This document shows, piece by piece, positions 45,163 to 58,677 of a DNA stretch of 64,000 nucleotides; within the stretch, counting starts at the first letter, position 1, and each line of letters starts with the position of its first letter. The notes below the pieces were generated by a model. That model saw only the letters and a list, made by a program, of their open reading frames with translations, was not told where the DNA came from and made no database searches. The DNA lies in assembly GCF_001039355.2 (NCBI RefSeq), contig NW_019775529.1, positions 101,733 to 165,732 of the forward strand. Direction: 5' to 3'. Source of the DNA: Lingula anatina. Its lineage: Eukaryota > Brachiopoda > Lingulata > Lingulida > Lingulidae. The position numbers and the translations under genes are program-made.

Positions 45163-46657
45163 CAGGTATTTTGAAAGTACGTAGAGAAGATTCACCAACC
45201 TACTTCCTCACTGATAAATGCTAATAACTTCTATATGCAAAAACAGTTAGCAAATTATAAATGTTAGAAAAAAATAATACCACATTCCATGTTTTACATG
45301 TGTGTATAACATTTTCCCATTGATCCTACCATTGGCCAGATCTATTGATTTGCTGGGTGGGGGAGAGGGGGCGCGGGGCAAGCACACATACTAGTATGTA
45401 TAAACGTGTATGTATACTACTTCCTTCGGCAAATACAGTAAAACCGTAAAACCACCTACGTTTATTAGGGAGTGGGAGGGAGAAGGGGGAGGGAGTATCG
45501 CCGAATTGAAGGGAAGGTTAAGTGCCCACTGTGTTCTTTCGTGGATCAGACATTGCGTACCGAAGTTGACGCTATTTACCCTTTATCACCTATGATGAGA
45601 TGTGTGAGACTGTCACTCCTAGAAACAGTGATCATTAAGAACTGTTATGGCATATTTTGAAAACACCTATATCTAAAATAACCTATAAAAGGTGTGTAAA
45701 CTAAACGTCTTTCTAAACTCCCTGCGTATAATCCTTGGCAGGAATATCAGAATGTTTAGAAGTATTTTTTCAAACGCAGAGATACCACAAAGAAGAGAAT
45801 GCATTAAAATAATTATATTATTAGAAGTCTTCTATTTCCAGTAGCCTGACCCATGCTTTTGGTACCATCGAATCGTCTGCTGCAAACCTTCTCTTGGGTT
45901 TCTCGCCAAGTAGATGGAGTTTTGACGTGTCGGAAGTCGTTATACGGACGGTACGGTCCTTCACGTGTTCAATATTGAGCGGTTCTTAAGATTCCATGCA
46001 GCGTTTTGGCTATGGCCATTACGGAGTGTTTATTGTTCACACCGATGTTGTATAGATATTGCCGATTGCCCCCTTGTACAGGTAAAGATCAAACGCGTCA
46101 TCCACGTATGTTACGGCTTTATTCTGGTCCTCAAATCAAATTCGGTTCCTTGGTTCTAAATAATTTCCAAGAGGTTCTGTTCTGGTCCTACACCTGTGAA
46201 TGTCCATCATGACGTGACCAAGCGTGTTCCCCAAACGTGTCTTTAGCTGGTTCCCCCTTGGCCCCGGAAATTTTCTGTGGTAGGGAGAGGGAGTGGGTTA
46301 ATTATTTGCAGTATAGCAACCCAGTTAACAGTATTGATCTGCGACATCAAAAGGCTAGTTGGGTGATATTTCACAGCATTAATTGAAAGAGATAAATTGC
46401 TGAGCAACCTTGTGTTCGAAGGATATTGCTGATAACTATTTATTCCCTTCATGCTTCCACCCCACCCGAGCACTTGTAATTGATACTCTGTTTCATGATA
46501 AATGTAAAAGATCCAAAAAATGCAAAGAAGCCGTAGACATAATCAGACATTGACAATGACTAGTTATGTGGGTGAAATCATAATTATAACATTTACAGGG
46601 GAGAAGGTGGATAAGAAAATTCTCACTTGTATTGTTTACACCAAATGTTTATCTATA
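45163..46657. other. no recognisable gene
   Basis: Mixed-composition DNA with short ORFs only. Confidence 0.5.
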
Positions 46658-46697
46658 CAGGGAATTATATCGGATATAATTCCGATATAATTCCCTG
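46658..46697. other. 40-bp palindromic hairpin
   Basis: CAGGGAATTATATCGGA and TCCGATATAATTCCCTG (17 bp each) are exact inverses around TATAAT. Confidence 0.8.
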
Positions 46698-47251
46698 ATC
46701 TATAGAAGAGATGAAATAAGAGAGACCTTTCCACTGCTCAGTGTACTCTCTGCTATGGTGGAGCACTATTGTATAACTTTCTATGTTAATGTTATCAGAT
46801 GATGAAAGCTTGTTACATTGAGTAGGCCTATCTAAAACTTACATTCTGGGGTAGAATATAAATTTCAACACTCTATCATTGTCTTCATTGGCTGTTTTAT
46901 TTACCTTTTTTAAAGCCATGTAATTCTAAAATTGCAGTTGATTTCTTTGATGTTGGCTGTTCCTAGGTTCACTGTACCTGTGGTCCCCCAAAGATGTGCC
47001 CAGAGCGCGAGGTATCATGCAGTTTAACGTGGTTGTAGCGCATTCTGTCTGAGGAGAGTTTGATAAAGCCATGCTAAACCTTATGCAGGTATATTTAAAG
47101 TCAGTACAACTGTCTTCAGCTCTGCCTCACAATACTGGGAACGTTCATGGCTCTGCAGTGTCGCAAACATGTAGTTATTTATTAACTTGAAATTAAGCAA
47201 TGTTTTAAGCACAATATAATATTGCAAAATAAATTTACATACATGTATATA

Positions 47252-47257
<6 letters not shown>

Positions 47258-47292
<35 letters not shown>

Positions 47293-47457
47293 TAAAAAGA
47301 AAAAAAAAAACAGCAGTTATTTTAACCCGACCGGTTTCATTGCATCCTCAGGGGGTTTGTTTATTTTGGTTGCTAAGTGAGCATTACCTGATTTTACAGC
47401 TATAACCACATTTATTAACAAAAAGCATTTGCTAAACGTTTTGATATTAACAAATGC

Positions 47458-47504
<47 letters not shown>
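47258..47504. repeat. (TG)n and (AAT)n microsatellites
   Basis: TG repeats at 47258-47291 and about 15 AAT units at 47458-47504. Confidence 0.95.
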
Positions 47505-47506
<2 letters not shown>

Positions 47507-50500
47507 TTGATTTGCAGCTAAAAGTAATTGTATTTAACATAAAGTTCCATTTAGAAATCAAACTAAAAGTCCATTAATTTCAGTTTGCAGTGCTTTTTTA
47601 GTTCGGCGCATTGAGTACCATGTAACTCGAGTCATAGATGATTGTTTTTGTAATCTTTGAACATACCGTGAAATAATGATTTCAATAGCTCATCTGTTTT
47701 GCATGCATGTGTTTTAAATTGTACAGCAGACGCTGTCAAAAATGTTACAGTTGCGCTGTTGGCTTACGTCACATCTACCACAATCAACTTGGGCCGCCTG
47801 GTTATCTCTGTGGACTACTGCTTGCGACCTCAGAAGACACGATGAGTTGAATACCACTACAAACATATCGGTACCAACGAAGTGAATCATTTTCTCGCCC
47901 ACTACACGTTACGATCGGAAAACAGCCATATCAGGTTTCACAAGCATCCTCCCTTATGCCAAGAGCCCAAATAAGAACGCGTACATTTCCGTTGGCTAAA
48001 TCTGTGTCTACACAGATTGTCGTCATTTCATTCCCTTAGCATTGTGATGATATTAGTTTGTGTCGTTTATTAACAGCCTGAAAACAAGGAAAGGGGAAAA
48101 TCGTTCTTCAGTTAACAATATTAATCAAACTGACTTTTCTTAACACGAGCGCTCGGGTAGCCGTTCGTTTTTCACCTATACCGCCGGCTCCAAGATAAAA
48201 TACTGTGCATTCCTTGTGGGGAGTAAGGGGTAGAAAGCTGAAAAAGCGGGGAAAATGTACCACCCACCTAACGACTTTGCACTGCCAGTCTCAATACCTT
48301 CAATACACACGGAGACAAAAGCGAGAAGAACAATAACACACCTTTCATGCGCCAAACTGGTGTGCCATATATAATATTGTCGCCTTTTTAAGCATATCAG
48401 CATGTCGCACAGGCAGATGTAATATTTGCATAAGGATTGAAAACACTTGCCGAATACTTGAAACCAATATTCTTGATCTGTTGATAACAACATGACATAT
48501 AAAACAAAAGCAAAGAAAGAATATCGTACACTAGCATAGTTTCGTTCTTTGAACACTTTTAGTGTATTTCCAACGATAACTTTTTTTAATCAGGAAAAAA
48601 GTTGATACCTTCTTGTTTTAAAACATACGATTTCTGAAAGGAGCGGTAATTTATATCTCCTAAGTTCTATAGTGTTAATAGAGTGGGCCTTAATACGTGC
48701 ACTTACCAACTTTACTTTTTTACTTCTTTCGTTTTTCTATTTTTTCTATTTTTATTTATATTATTTATATGTATATTATTTTATTCATTATTGTTATTAT
48801 TATAGTTATTTATGATGTCGTATAAAGAAATTAGGGCGAATGCATTAAAAAAGAGCAGAAGAGAGATAGAAAGGAATCAATTGCATTGCCTTCCTTAAAT
48901 ATTGGGTCAATTTACCCGGGAATATGAAGATTGCATATAGTCATTTCAAACGTTTATAGTGCTTGCCACTTCAGTGGAAAGATAATCAATGTTAAGAGCA
49001 ACATAACATTTTTCAGATTTATCATGCCTTTTCATAAACTGATGAATTATTTTCTTGCATCTCGAGCCTTGTTAACACGTCGGCTCCACTTTGCCGTTTA
49101 TCATCCTGTCTGGTATTGATTTTTAAGAGCGTTTCTCTCATCCTCTATGTTGCTTTTGTGCAATACTTATTCTGCGAATATATCTAGCTATTATCCTAGA
49201 TTTACTGAGTAAAAAAAAGAATAATCGGAGGTACTCATATTCCCAAAAGCTTAATAGCTTCTAAATTTGTCTTTTTAAAATAGTTTGAAAGAAATAGTGT
49301 AATGCATTGGTGTACTGAAGCTCGAATTTATCTCCTGAGTTTCCATAAGACTAACGATGAAATCTTTGTGCTTCCGGCTGCTTTACGCAAACAGAAATTT
49401 TTTCTCTGTGGCAAAAGTACGAATTTTCCACGAATGTGGCGCGATTTTCTTTTATCTCTCCTGACCGCTACCTTTGCTTTGAATGATGACCAACGCCGCG
49501 GACTACAATAGACAGGAGGACAGATAGCGTTATCGACGAGTCCACAGAATGTATAGCAGTTCCTAACCCGACTCCATAGGCTATGTACAGTGAGGCCGAG
49601 CCATATGATATAGCTCTCACAATATTACCCGGTTATTATTCAATCTATTACGTAACATGCCGCAAACACGTATAAGCCCCGAACGCTGTATGACCTGGAT
49701 CCTTGCCAGAGGAGGGCCATTGGAGGGTCATTGGTGTGGTCATTCAGGGAGTGGAGCTGATACATGTGGTTGGAGAGAGAAAAACAAAACAGCAACGCTC
49801 GCTGAAATATAGAACGCAGGGACTGATCGGTCAGATCCAGGCTCTTATGGTCGCTTATATATCCGATGAGGTTAGAAAAGGACAAGAAAAATTTATGTTT
49901 TAGTCTTCAAACCTAAAACAGTGCGTAGTATTTGATTTATTTTCACTCGTCATCAATTTCATTCGTTTTCTGTGAGCATTTTGGGACGATCCAAATAAGA
50001 AGAAGAAGTAAAATAGAGTTTTTAAATAAATTTCTTCTTTGTCTATTATATACAGACAGGTTCTTTGAATAATACACATTATTACATGCATAATAAATCA
50101 AGATGAAGACACAGGAGTTCAAAGTAATACAATACCCAGTGAAATTTGACCTAGGAAAAACAAGTAAAAAGTTTCTTTTATTGAAGAATTCGGAAACAGT
50201 TTTCCAAAGTCACTTGTCCATTTTGTATTAAAAATTTTCACGTCATATATTTTGATAATCCATAAAGAAAAAAGAATCCACTAAAATCCTGCCAATGTGT
50301 GCGAAAATAATGGCATAATTTCAGTATGTGTTAAATTTTGAAGTTAATTTAGAAATGCTTTGCCACAGGAGGAATTTGTTTACAAATGTTTATAGACATT
50401 TCTGTAGCTCAAATCATTAAAAAAAATAGTAGCTGAGGATTGTCTGAGAATAAATCCTTTGACAGGGACTGGTGCAATTATTGGGAATTTCAATTAATGC

Positions 50501-52890
50501 TTCTGGGCACTGGTGAAAAATTAAAAACAATAAAGAACATATTTTATCAAAATAAAAATAAATTATTGAAAATTTCAATATTAATGCATTTGAACTTTGG
50601 TTAAAAATTAACAATTAAGAGGATATTTATCAAAAGAAAAAATAAACCTTTGCTTTTTTCACGATAAGAGTGATGTGATTTTTAATAAAATAATATTTTC
50701 AGTAAGATCTAAACTGTATATAAGGGAATAAAAATAGAAAAGGTTCATTGTTTCAGGCAGGTATTTGTATACTGTGCATTAATTAATTACTTACTGAAAA
50801 ATGAATGCCTGTAAAAATTTTATCTTTCATTCACAGAAAAAATTCTCTCTGTTACCTTATTCCACAGCTTATTGTCAATTAAATTCGAGTTCCAATGATA
50901 AATTTAAAGAGTAAAATGCAAAAATAAATGTGATACATATAATAATTTTTGGAAAACATCTTATACATTTAGTGAATTTGTTGAAATATTTCCGAATTTA
51001 TTTCCAAAATGTATCACGAATATTTGACACATAATCTTCAAATACTTGAAAATTCACTTCCATTGAAATAAATAAATCATGCAAACAAAAGAGAATTGGT
51101 GAATATTGGTCTCATAGTTTCATGACATTTTGTAGTATATTGGCATATGTTTTGACAGCTCAAACTGAAAAGATCAAACTAAGACAAAGCAGAAAAGTGA
51201 GGAGCAAAACAATTTCTTGGTGAACGACGCTGTCAAACTTTTAATCTTCACAGTTTACGATTGAATAGCCGGGCTTTTTCAGTTTGATTCATTTAAGCAG
51301 GGATACTAAGGCAGCTTTATATTCACAAAGACAATTTATAATCTATGTTATTTTAGTAATGATATTACGTTGAAAAAACGCAATAACAAATATCAGGGAT
51401 TTACATATATATAAAAAAGAAATACGTTTCTTAAGGGAGAACATGACAGTTGATTGAAATATAATTCCCACAAACAAAAATTCATAACTTGGTTGTAACC
51501 ATAAAATAATATGAAATAAATTTAAGACCTACATAAGACAGAATTATCAAAATTGAAGCAAATTAAAAAACTAACTCGTATTACAGAAATTATTTTACTA
51601 ATATTGATTAATTTTCAAATAGTTTTAATATATAAATTGACAATCTTCAAAATAGACAACCAAGAAGAAAACATCTATCTTGATTTTTGCTATCTCAGTT
51701 TGTAAATCCAATCGTAGTTAAATGTTCTTTCATCTAAGTAATTTGAGACATGTAGGCCTAAATATTTTATCTGTATTTAGACTATGACTGTAATTAATGT
51801 AGGTACAAAAATTTTTTTTTCCTATTCAAGCGGTATTTTTCGGTGTTACAGCTTTCTTACGGCTTTGAGGAAAATAGTTCAGATCCATAAAAAAAAAAAA
51901 AAATGGCAATAGTGTCGCATTTTCTAAATGATCTAGAGATCATGGGATTCAACAGAATGATTAATTTCAAATGCTACTCAAAGGTATATTTTGAAAAACA
52001 ATTTAAATTATATATAGTTATATAAATTTTTTTCACCAGTCTAAACATTTGAATAGGCTTTTCTTTCGTGCATAAGGAGCCGTGCATCTTTCTTTGATAT
52101 ATAGTAAGTTGCAGATAACAAGTATTTCTCTGGTTGGCGAAATGTGAGTCACAAAATAATAGCTTAAGATTAACTAATCTGTGCCATTCTTGTGCTGATA
52201 CACTCAAAACGAACAGTTCTTTCATATTAATAAGCACAATGTAAATATTTTCACAGATTGTCAATTCCTAGATAGGCCTATAATAAAGTTAAGTCTCTCT
52301 CACCTCCTGTTACATTTTACATTTATATCCAGTTTTCCAGCATTTATGACACACTTAACGCATATGACCCGTGAGGTTGGTAAATTTACAAGTAAAGCTA
52401 TCTTTACTCTTCCGTGCAATAAGACATTTACTCTGCAGTTGTTTTGAGGCCGCGTCCAAAAGTTACAGAGAACTCAATGGAGTAAAGCAACACAAACCTC
52501 GTGTCAAGAAGGGGCCGGGGTTTAATTAACGCTCTGCCATGAATAAACATGACTTAATCACGAGTAGGGACCTGTTTTAACATTGCATTCCTGGCAGTTA
52601 TACACAAAGAGCATACTTGGCGTCATAAAATCAGATAAACGTCATGTGTGAATCCCGTGCGTGGTATAATTACTTAAATAAGCACCCAGGAGGGTTAAGT
52701 AACATTATGCAATTTCCGAAGGTAGGGTTTTGGCGCGCTCCGATAAAATTCCTCAAACAACTCATTCACAAAATAGTCATTTGATAGCAGCAGCTCAGGG
52801 GTCAACAGAATTCGTTTACATAACCACATTAATGCCACTTTGAAATTGATTTTATGAGAAAAATGCTTTTAATAAACCAACGCTCGCTGG
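47505..52890. other. long AT-rich gene-free stretch upstream of TRIM71
   Basis: No supported coding sequence. Short ORFs (for example 48176-48556, minus) lack splice context or family features. It may hold TRIM71 regulatory DNA, but no element could be singled out. Confidence 0.5.
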
Positions 52891-53267
52891 CGTCCTACTT
52901 TCTAGCTCAAATTCTGATTGGTTGAAAAGAGATGAATGACATATTTCAGCTAACTAGGTCACAACGCCTTTCAAGATGCAAAGATGGCGACGTGGGGAGA
53001 AGGGGTGAGCTGGAGCTCCTAACGGCAGACGCGAAAAAGTGACGGTAGGAGAGATTTCGAGCGTTTTTTATCTACCTCAGCTTGTGAACATGAAGTAACT
53101 TGAGTCACATTGAAATCTATACCTCATCAACTAGTCAGGTGAACGGGAAAATATCTTCCATCGATGCCCATTCATACGTTCTCGAAGTTCGGCTGGGTTG
53201 ATGCTCGTGTGTACGGCGATCGTGGGAGGTTCTCTGTTCGTGGCCACCAAGCCATTACACAAGCTTC
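52891..53267 (+). promoter_or_regulatory. TRIM71 promoter and 5' leader
   Basis: GC content rises before the gene. CTGATTGGTTG (52914-52924) contains an inverted CCAAT box, and CAAAGATGGCGACG (about 52979-52992) resembles a YY1 site of the kind found near animal transcription starts. An upstream ATG at 53164 opens a 117-codon frame that overlaps the TRIM71 start out of frame. CTACCTCA at 53072-53079 equals a let-7 8-mer site, but it sits in a TTTTTTATCTACCTCAG context that could equally be a splice acceptor. Confidence 0.4.
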
Positions 53268-55586
53268 ATGCGTTACCTCATGGCCGCATTTACGGACCAA
53301 ATCAGCGAGCAACTTTCATGTAGTACTTGTGGGGAGCGGTACGCCGACCCTCGCGTTTTACCCTGCTTCCACACTTTCTGCCGACGATGTCTTGTGGACA
53401 GACACGAGGGGGAAGAAGGAGGGCAGATCCAGTGCCCGACATGTAGCCAAAAGGCCGCTCTCGGAGAGGGCGGTGTGGACAGTTTACCAGCCAACATATT
53501 CATCAAAAATATATTAGACGTTGTAGTTTCACACGAGGAGGATTTCGAAAATGGCGATCTTGATAAAGAGCACGCTGTGCGTCACTGTAGCTCGTGCGAC
53601 GAGGGTGCTCCAGCTACGTCGCACTGTAAAGACTGCAACGAATTTCTTTGTGATAACTGCGTCAGGGCGCACCTACGTGTACGACTCACCAAAGACCACA
53701 TGATTGTACGTATGAACCAGCGAGACAACAACGCACACGCACGCACCAATATATCTGCTCAGCAAGCAACTCCCACCATGCAGCCGGTCTCAGATCGACC
53801 TCCGAGTTTCTGCCAGATCCACGAGCACGAGATTTTACGCCTTTATTGTGATAGCTGTGCCAGAGCCATATGCAGGGAGTGCACTATGTCCGAACACTTG
53901 GGTCATAATTTTATCTATCTCCAGGATGCTGTAGAGAATTCAAAGACAGTCACTATGAAGTTGCTGGTGGATGCCAAAGCAGGAATCAAATCCATAGAAG
54001 ATAGTTTACACACCACACAGAGTATGCAAGAACGCGTGGAGGGACGTGCACAGGCAGTAGTGACTGAAGTGCGTGCTACAACACACCGTCATATGGCAGC
54101 ATTAGAGGAGCGTGAGCGCGATTTGTTACACCGGGTCGAGAAAATACGTCAGGTTAAGGGAAAGTCGCTACATGTCCAAGCAGAGGAATTACGCCAAGGT
54201 CTAACCTCGTTAACAATGACTGTAGAAGAGGTGCAGGCTATTCTTGACACGGGTACTGATGTGGATGTGCTTAAAACCAAAGACAAAATGGTTTCTGAAA
54301 TCTCCAACATGCGACGTCTCAGAGGTCACCTCACGCCCCACGAAGACGACAATATTGTGTTTACTCCCCCTGACACAGCCCTTCACACAGCCATTAGTCA
54401 GCTTGGCTTTATATATAGCAGTGCCTTTGCTCCTAACTCCATAGCAACAGGGGACGGCCTTAAACGTGGTCTACGGGGAAAGGTGGCAACATTCACAGTA
54501 CAAGCAAAAGATCACCTGGGGGACCAGCGCGCAGTGGGGGGCGACCCCTTGGACGTCATTGTGCAGAGCCCAGAGGGCGTGCTGTTCAGAGCAGAGATCA
54601 CAGACCGTCAGAATGGAACCTACGCTGTCAGCTACCGACCACAGTCTGAGGGACAGTATATTGTTTCAGTTACAATCCGAGGCAAACACATCCATGATAG
54701 CCCTTTCACAGTGACTGTGCGTAGTGGTCGGAACTACTCTTCCATTGGGCAAATGTTATTCTGCTTTGGAGGTGAAGGGGAAGAAGAGGGGCAGCTCTGT
54801 CGACCTTGGGGCATATGTTGTGATCGTGAGGGATACATCTTCATTGCTGACCGCAGCAACAATCGTGTTCAAATTTTCAATCCAGATGGTTCATTTTCAA
54901 GGAAATTTGGCACCCCAGGGTCAAGGAATGGGCAGTTTGATCGTCCAGCGGGTGTGGCAGTTGACCAGAACAGGCGTATCATTGTCGCAGATAAAGACAA
55001 CCACCGCATTCAGATCTTTGCCTTCGATGGCACATTTCAGTTGAAGTTTGGAGAGAAAGGAAACAAGAATGGCCAGTTTAACTACCCCTGGGATGTTGCT
55101 GTGAACCCTGAGGGTAAAGTATTAGTCTCTGACACCAGAAACCACAGGGTGCAGCTCTTTTCAGCTGATGGTGCATTCCTCAACAAATACGGCTTCGAAG
55201 GAGCACTTTGGAAACATTTTGATTCCCCACGCGGCGTGTGCTTCAATAACGAAGGACACATGGTGGTAACAGACTTCAACAATCACCGTCTGCTTGTCAT
55301 CCACCCTGACTTCCAATCTGCACGCTTCCTCGGGACAGAGGGTTCATCCAACGGGCAATTTCTACGTCCTCAGGGTGTCACCGTGGACCAAGAGGGGAAC
55401 ATAATAGTGGCAGACTCTCGTAATCACCGGGTGCAAATTTTCCAACCCAATGGAAACTTTTTGTGCAAGTTTGGCACCCCTGGGAGTGGCCCGGGCCAGT
55501 TAGACCGCCCCTCTGGCCTGTGTGTCTCCCCTGACGGGTATCTCCTAGTTGTGGACTTTGGAAACAACCGTGTCCAAGTGTTTTGA
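53268..55586 (+). CDS. TRIM71: E3 ubiquitin ligase TRIM71 / LIN-41
   Basis: A 772-residue intronless protein with the full TRIM-NHL layout. RING: C18, C21, C33, H35, C38, C41, C56, C59. B-box 1: C107, C110, C120, C123, C128, C131, H135, H144. B-box 2: C182, H185, C194, C197, C202, C205, H210, H213. A Glu/Lys-rich coiled coil spans about 215-365, a filamin-type Ig domain about 395-490 (ending [12 protein letters not shown]), and six NHL repeats fill about 500-772, each of the form (Q/H)F-RP-GV-V---G-I-VAD--NHR-Q-F. TRIM71/LIN-41 is a ubiquitin ligase and RNA-binding repressor: the NHL propeller binds hairpins in target mRNAs, and the protein keeps cells in an early developmental state. Human TRIM71 is somewhat longer, mainly at the N-terminus. 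A second in-frame ATG at 53280 (ATGG) is an equally likely start. The following DNA carries let-7 and miR-125 seed sites. Confidence 0.95.
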   Translation: MRYLMAAFTDQISEQLSCSTCGERYADPRVLPCFHTFCRRCLVDRHEGEEGGQIQCPTCSQKAALGEGGVDSLPANIFIKNILDVVVSHEEDFENGDLDKEHAVRHCSSCDEGAPATSHCKDCNEFLCDNCVRAHLRVRLTKDHMIVRMNQRDNNAHARTNISAQQATPTMQPVSDRPPSFCQIHEHEILRLYCDSCARAICRECTMSEHLGHNFIYLQDAVENSKTVTMKLLVDAKAGIKSIEDSLHTTQSMQERVEGRAQAVVTEVRATTHRHMAALEERERDLLHRVEKIRQVKGKSLHVQAEELRQGLTSLTMTVEEVQAILDTGTDVDVLKTKDKMVSEISNMRRLRGHLTPHEDDNIVFTPPDTALHTAISQLGFIYSSAFAPNSIATGDGLKRGLRGKVATFTVQAKDHLGDQRAVGGDPLDVIVQSPEGVLFRAEITDRQNGTYAVSYRPQSEGQYIVSVTIRGKHIHDSPFTVTVRSGRNYSSIGQMLFCFGGEGEEEGQLCRPWGICCDREGYIFIADRSNNRVQIFNPDGSFSRKFGTPGSRNGQFDRPAGVAVDQNRRIIVADKDNHRIQIFAFDGTFQLKFGEKGNKNGQFNYPWDVAVNPEGKVLVSDTRNHRVQLFSADGAFLNKYGFEGALWKHFDSPRGVCFNNEGHMVVTDFNNHRLLVIHPDFQSARFLGTEGSSNGQFLRPQGVTVDQEGNIIVADSRNHRVQIFQPNGNFLCKFGTPGSGPGQLDRPSGLCVSPDGYLLVVDFGNNRVQVF

Positions 55587-55761
55587 TGACCTGTGCCCAG
55601 TTAACTGTCGTATATCTGGGCTCTTTTGGTCAATGATGAAATGGATGAAAAACCTCAGGTTAATAACTGACGCTCAGGAATATCTCAAGGCTGTTGATAT
55701 GTGAGGCCAAGGCAGTGTAACAATGTTATGTGAAGCCAAAGGCAATATACAACAATTCTTA

Positions 55762-55769
55762 CTCAGGGA
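55762..55769 (+). promoter_or_regulatory. miR-125/lin-4 8-mer seed match
   Basis: CTCAGGGA is complementary to miR-125/lin-4 bases 2-8 and ends with the A typical of an 8-mer site. It lies 176 bases after the TRIM71 stop. Confidence 0.55.
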
Positions 55770-56426
55770 GAATATGATGTAGTCATACAAGCCATTGTGA
55801 ACTTGATCATTCAGTGATTCAAAATCAAACTTTATTATTCTTCAATATATATATATATATTATTTGTGGAGTAATGTGCAAAATGTTGATATATATATAT
55901 ATATATACTCGGTGTGTGGCGTGCACAAAGTAAATCAGTATTCCAAGAAGAGTCCACTCAGGCGCACACGGCAGTCTCCCAAGCAAGGACAGTTTTCTCT
56001 CAGGAACCTATGTGCACCCTCTGAAGGAGCTCTGACTGGAGGAAGCGATATAGTAGGTGGATAAATCATTGATAAGAAAAATAGTTGGTAATTAGTTTTA
56101 TTCTATGCTAGTCTATATTACCCCTATGCTGTAAAAGCAGTACTGCATCCTCAAGTCAGTGCAGTGTAGGGATTATACAGTTGTTGGTTTGGTTATAGGT
56201 GTTTCTATACTGCTTTCACATGTTATGACATTGAAGTGTATGAGAATCCCTTTTTAAAATGTATTTATGAAAAACTGTGGTCATTTATAAGCTAAAAAGG
56301 TTAAACAAAGAACTTATGAAATGAGGAAGCAAAAGACTGTATGTTACAATTAGTTAAGAACTCCAATCTTAAATGCAGCATGTTGTGATTATAGCTTACA
56401 AACATGCTAAATGTGCTTATTTTTAT

Positions 56427-56433
56427 CTACCTC
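56427..56433 (+). promoter_or_regulatory. let-7 seed match 1
   Basis: CTACCTC, complementary to let-7 bases 2-8, followed by G. Confidence 0.55.
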
Positions 56434-56631
56434 GGGCTATCTGCACATGGCCAGCACATTCGAACCTAGCCTATTTTTTAAAAATCATGGCCTATGGTGG
56501 ATGGAAACAGAAAAGAGATTTGGTCTATGAACACCTATCTGTGTGCACCATATGTGTTTGTGGTTTACTATTCAATTAATTTTTTAATGATAAATTTTGT
56601 GTATTATATTATTGTTTATGTGTAACCGCCC

Positions 56632-56639
56632 CTACCTCA
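56632..56639 (+). promoter_or_regulatory. let-7 8-mer seed match 2
   Basis: CTACCTCA, the full 8-mer. AACC four bases upstream can pair with GGUU of the let-7 3' half, the usual supplementary position. Confidence 0.65.
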
Positions 56640-56819
56640 GCTCCATCTGTAGGCGAGTACAGCCCTATGAGGGCTCTCATTTCCTTCAGGCTTCACATTG
56701 CCTCTAACTCAAGAGTGTTTTTTTTTGTAAATATTTTTATCTGTTTTAAGATGAATGGTTTGGAGACTGTGTTTTAAGACTGGTGTAAAAAGTTGGTGCT
56801 CAGCCAGAGAGCCTCGCCA

Positions 56820-56826
56820 CTACCTC
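56820..56826 (+). promoter_or_regulatory. let-7 seed match 3
   Basis: CTACCTC, followed by T. Confidence 0.5.
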
Positions 56827-57000
56827 TACTTTATCAGGCAACAGTTGGCTATTATATGCAGTAGAGTATGAATGATGACTAGATCAGTTTTTGGGCATTG
56901 CTTTAAGCAACTTTTATTTATTTGTTTATGGTTGTTATTATAATTATTTTTGAGAGATATTCCACGGGTAATATGCAGTTATGTTTGTGGTCTGAGAATT

Positions 57001-57615
57001 CTCCCTTCTCTCAAAAAAAAAGTTCATCTCGTTTAAATCAAAGAAGGGATTCAAGAGTACTTTTTGGCTCTCACTTAAACAAAACTAGTAGTTGATTTTT
57101 TTGTACCTATTCTCTGAACAAGTACTTGAAAATCTCATTTTGTCTCAGGTAACTGTAGTTGACGAAACATTTGTGCTTGGGCTTTGAAAGCATTCCAGGG
57201 TATAAAGCAGCATTTTTGAGAGAATGGGAAAATTCTTCTTCCACGCTATTCACTGTAGTATTGAAGTCTGTTTCTAGTCAATTCCTTAGCCTTGCTGGTT
57301 TTGTCAGTTTGTTACAAAACTCGGTTTCAAATGACCTCTGATATTAGATATACATGTACGAACGTTCGATAACAGAAGGATTGGTTAAGAATATGAAGGC
57401 ACTCCCCTTGAAAATCGCATTCTTATGAAGTGATTGGAAAGACCGTCTTTCGTTTGTACAAAAATTATTTGGGACCGGTAAATATTACGTTGGGATCCAA
57501 ATTCATTTGATTTACTCCAACAACATTTTTTTAGAAAGACCCAAGTTTTTATCAAATTATAGAATTTGAATACCTCGAAACTACAAATATATCTTGAGTT
57601 TCAATTTCTGCATAT

Positions 57616-57646
<31 letters not shown>

Positions 57647-58600
57647 TTTTGCACATCAGGCAGCACCAGACGAGCTAAGCATTTACCGGAAACCTCGGCC
57701 ATATTTACTCAGGAGACATTGTTTGGTAATATATTATATCTAGTCAAATACAAAGATGCATCATCACTTTGTGTGTGAACTCAAATTCTTTATATAACCT
57801 CATCGTTTCGTTCAGTTCACAGATTGCGATTGCAAGTTTTGCATAGGTGGTAGTTAAGATTTAATCTTTGTGAATAGTTTTGCATGCAAAGTTAATTAGT
57901 GTAGCCTCGTTAAGCCCGCATAGTCATACTATTAATAGAAAAGGCAGTTGCGTGAATTCTTCTGGTAGTTAAAGCTTGCATTCTACAAAAACGTGCTAAG
58001 CGCATTTGGTTAGTTGGCCTTACTCTTACAATAACAGTGTTTCGAAGAAAATACCCTGTGATTGGACGCCCATTTTGTAGTTACTGCAGTTTTGGGACTT
58101 GTTTTTGCCAACCACTCTTCACTTCCTCTTGTGGAAACAAATTAATTTTGATGTCTTCGGGCAGTTTTTCCTGTTGAAACTTGATATTTTTGCTCAACGA
58201 TGTCAAACCAAAACAGTTATACTGTTGCATTCAAAATGCCCTCCGCGTGGAAAACGCGGGGCTAAACTTAAAAGTGGGGTACCTCACTGAGGTGGTCTAT
58301 TCAGTATATTGCCAGTGAAATCAAAACCGTACTATTCTGCAAGAAGTAAAAATTCAAAGACATTTTCTATTTGTATTTGATTTTAGGGATTAAGTAGATT
58401 TTATTTGGTATCTTAGGTTTATCTCTATGTAGCCTTGTTGTTTTTGAACAGTTTTTTGTCTTCTTNGTGCAGGTTTTGGGTATGGGGGTCACTTTTGGGG
58501 ATCATTAGAATACATTTTAAACATTCAATATTTACACTTACTTAACTCCTATGTCAGTCATATTACGTGATATTGCCCGTTTTAGTGATGTTTCTCCGGG
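57001..58600. other. no recognisable gene
   Basis: Non-coding with (TTTA)n at about 57614-57650 and a single N at 58466. Confidence 0.5.
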
Positions 58601-58677
58601 AGTAGCCGAGTACACACCGGAAAAGAACGGAAATTAATCAATGACGCGTTTTACGTCAATGGTAGACACTTCGTCGA

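Larger units (their letters stand above)
55587..57000 (+). promoter_or_regulatory. probable TRIM71 3' UTR with microRNA sites
   Basis: Non-coding sequence after the stop, with (AT)n tracts at about 55845-55861 and 55890-55907. It contains one miR-125/lin-4 seed match and three let-7 seed matches, listed separately. No AATAAA was found, so the transcript end is not fixed. Confidence 0.55.

Noticed and set aside
48176-48556. 126-codon minus ORF with hydrophobic stretches
   Set aside because: No homology, splice context or signal; AT-rich chance ORF.
52984-53080. Extra coding first exon for TRIM71 (ATGGCGACG...GTGAGC to CTACCTCAG)
   Set aside because: Joining these sites gives a stop after a few codons, so it could only be untranslated; no support beyond the splice-like motifs.
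54244-55044. Plus ORFs inside TRIM71 in other frames
   Set aside because: Shadows of a gene with clear domain structure in its own frame.
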